From CAJCIY01 sp036379355 (GTDB taxonomy: Bacteria; Actinomycetota; Actinomycetes; Mycobacteriales; CAJCIY01), in contig DASVGV010000124.1 of the NCBI GenBank assembly GCA_036379355.1, positions 1 to 14,180 of the forward strand: DNA of 14,180 nucleotides, in the 5' to 3' direction. Shown here piece by piece: positions 14,106 to 14,180 of the stretch. Made by a program: the position numbers and the translations under genes. A model generated the notes under the pieces. It was not told where the DNA came from. It did not search any database and saw nothing but the letters and a program-made list of their open reading frames with translations. Numbering within the stretch: the stretch's first letter is position 1; each line of letters begins with the position of its first letter.

Positions 14106-14180
14106 ATCTGCCCATCTGCGGCTTTACCCTTCGCGGGCCATTTCGGCGGACTCTTGGTCCGTGACTGGTACGCGAAGTGC
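14106..14180. other. Upstream flank of tRNA-Ser, no gene seen
   Basis: The last 75 bases of the window hold no supportable gene. CCATCTGC occurs twice in tandem (14104-14111 and 14112-14119) at the tRNA 5' boundary. A small dyad CGGAC-TCTTG-GTCCG (14147-14161) sits inside a pair of 7-base inverted arms CTTCGCG/CGCGAAG (14129-14135, 14171-14177). The tRNA promoter should be here but no convincing boxes were found. Confidence 0.5.

Noticed and set aside
14129..14177. Nested inverted repeats beyond the tRNA (CTTCGCG/CGCGAAG around CGGAC/GTCCG)
   Set aside because: The arms are 5-7 bp and 5-35 bases apart, which is expected by chance in sequence of this composition, and the window ends before any gene that could explain it.

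Overview
The window is about 14.2 kb of very GC-rich, densely coding bacterial DNA. GTG/TTG starts, probable leaderless transcripts with a TAnnnT box about 7 bases before the start codon, a four-cysteine (APS-type) CysH and a SirA-type sulfite reductase all point to an Actinomycetota chromosome; I cannot fix the order or genus. No transposase, phage gene or CRISPR array is visible, so this looks like ordinary chromosome with several unusual details.

Left part (1-3276): the 3' two-thirds of an acyl-CoA ligase gene runs in from the left edge. It converges on a Baeyer-Villiger-type flavin monooxygenase gene, and the 173-base gap between them holds a long imperfect palindrome (995-1067). The monooxygenase gene is divergent from a small EthD-family gene across a 56-base promoter region. 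Together these suggest oxidative catabolism of a ketone or lipid-like compound, but the substrate is not visible.

Middle part (3403-9150, all minus strand): an assimilatory sulfur operon. It begins with a leaderless 24-codon ORF with four cysteine codons (9061-9135), followed by about 117 untranslated bases in which the next Shine-Dalgarno can pair with an upstream TCCTCC. Then come a ferredoxin-type sulfite reductase whose C-terminus carries a fused MoaD/CysO-like sulfur-carrier domain ending in Gly-Gly, an APS reductase (cysH), and an unrecognised 157-residue protein joined to cysH by a GTGA overlap. A 732-residue secreted protein of unknown function follows 46 bases later. CysH would reduce APS to sulfite and the reductase would make sulfide. 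The fused carrier domain raises the possibility of handing sulfur straight to a CysO-type cysteine route, and the cysteine-rich leader could set expression by sensing cysteinyl-tRNA supply.

Right part (9191-14180, minus strand): a tRNA-Ser(UGA), then pntA and pntB (the two subunits of the proton-translocating NAD(P) transhydrogenase), then a secreted neutral-ceramidase-like protein that seems to lack the usual catalytic serine. The transhydrogenase supplies NADPH, which is relevant to both the monooxygenase and reductive sulfur assimilation, although no regulatory link is visible. No gene-free stretch exceeds 300 bases.
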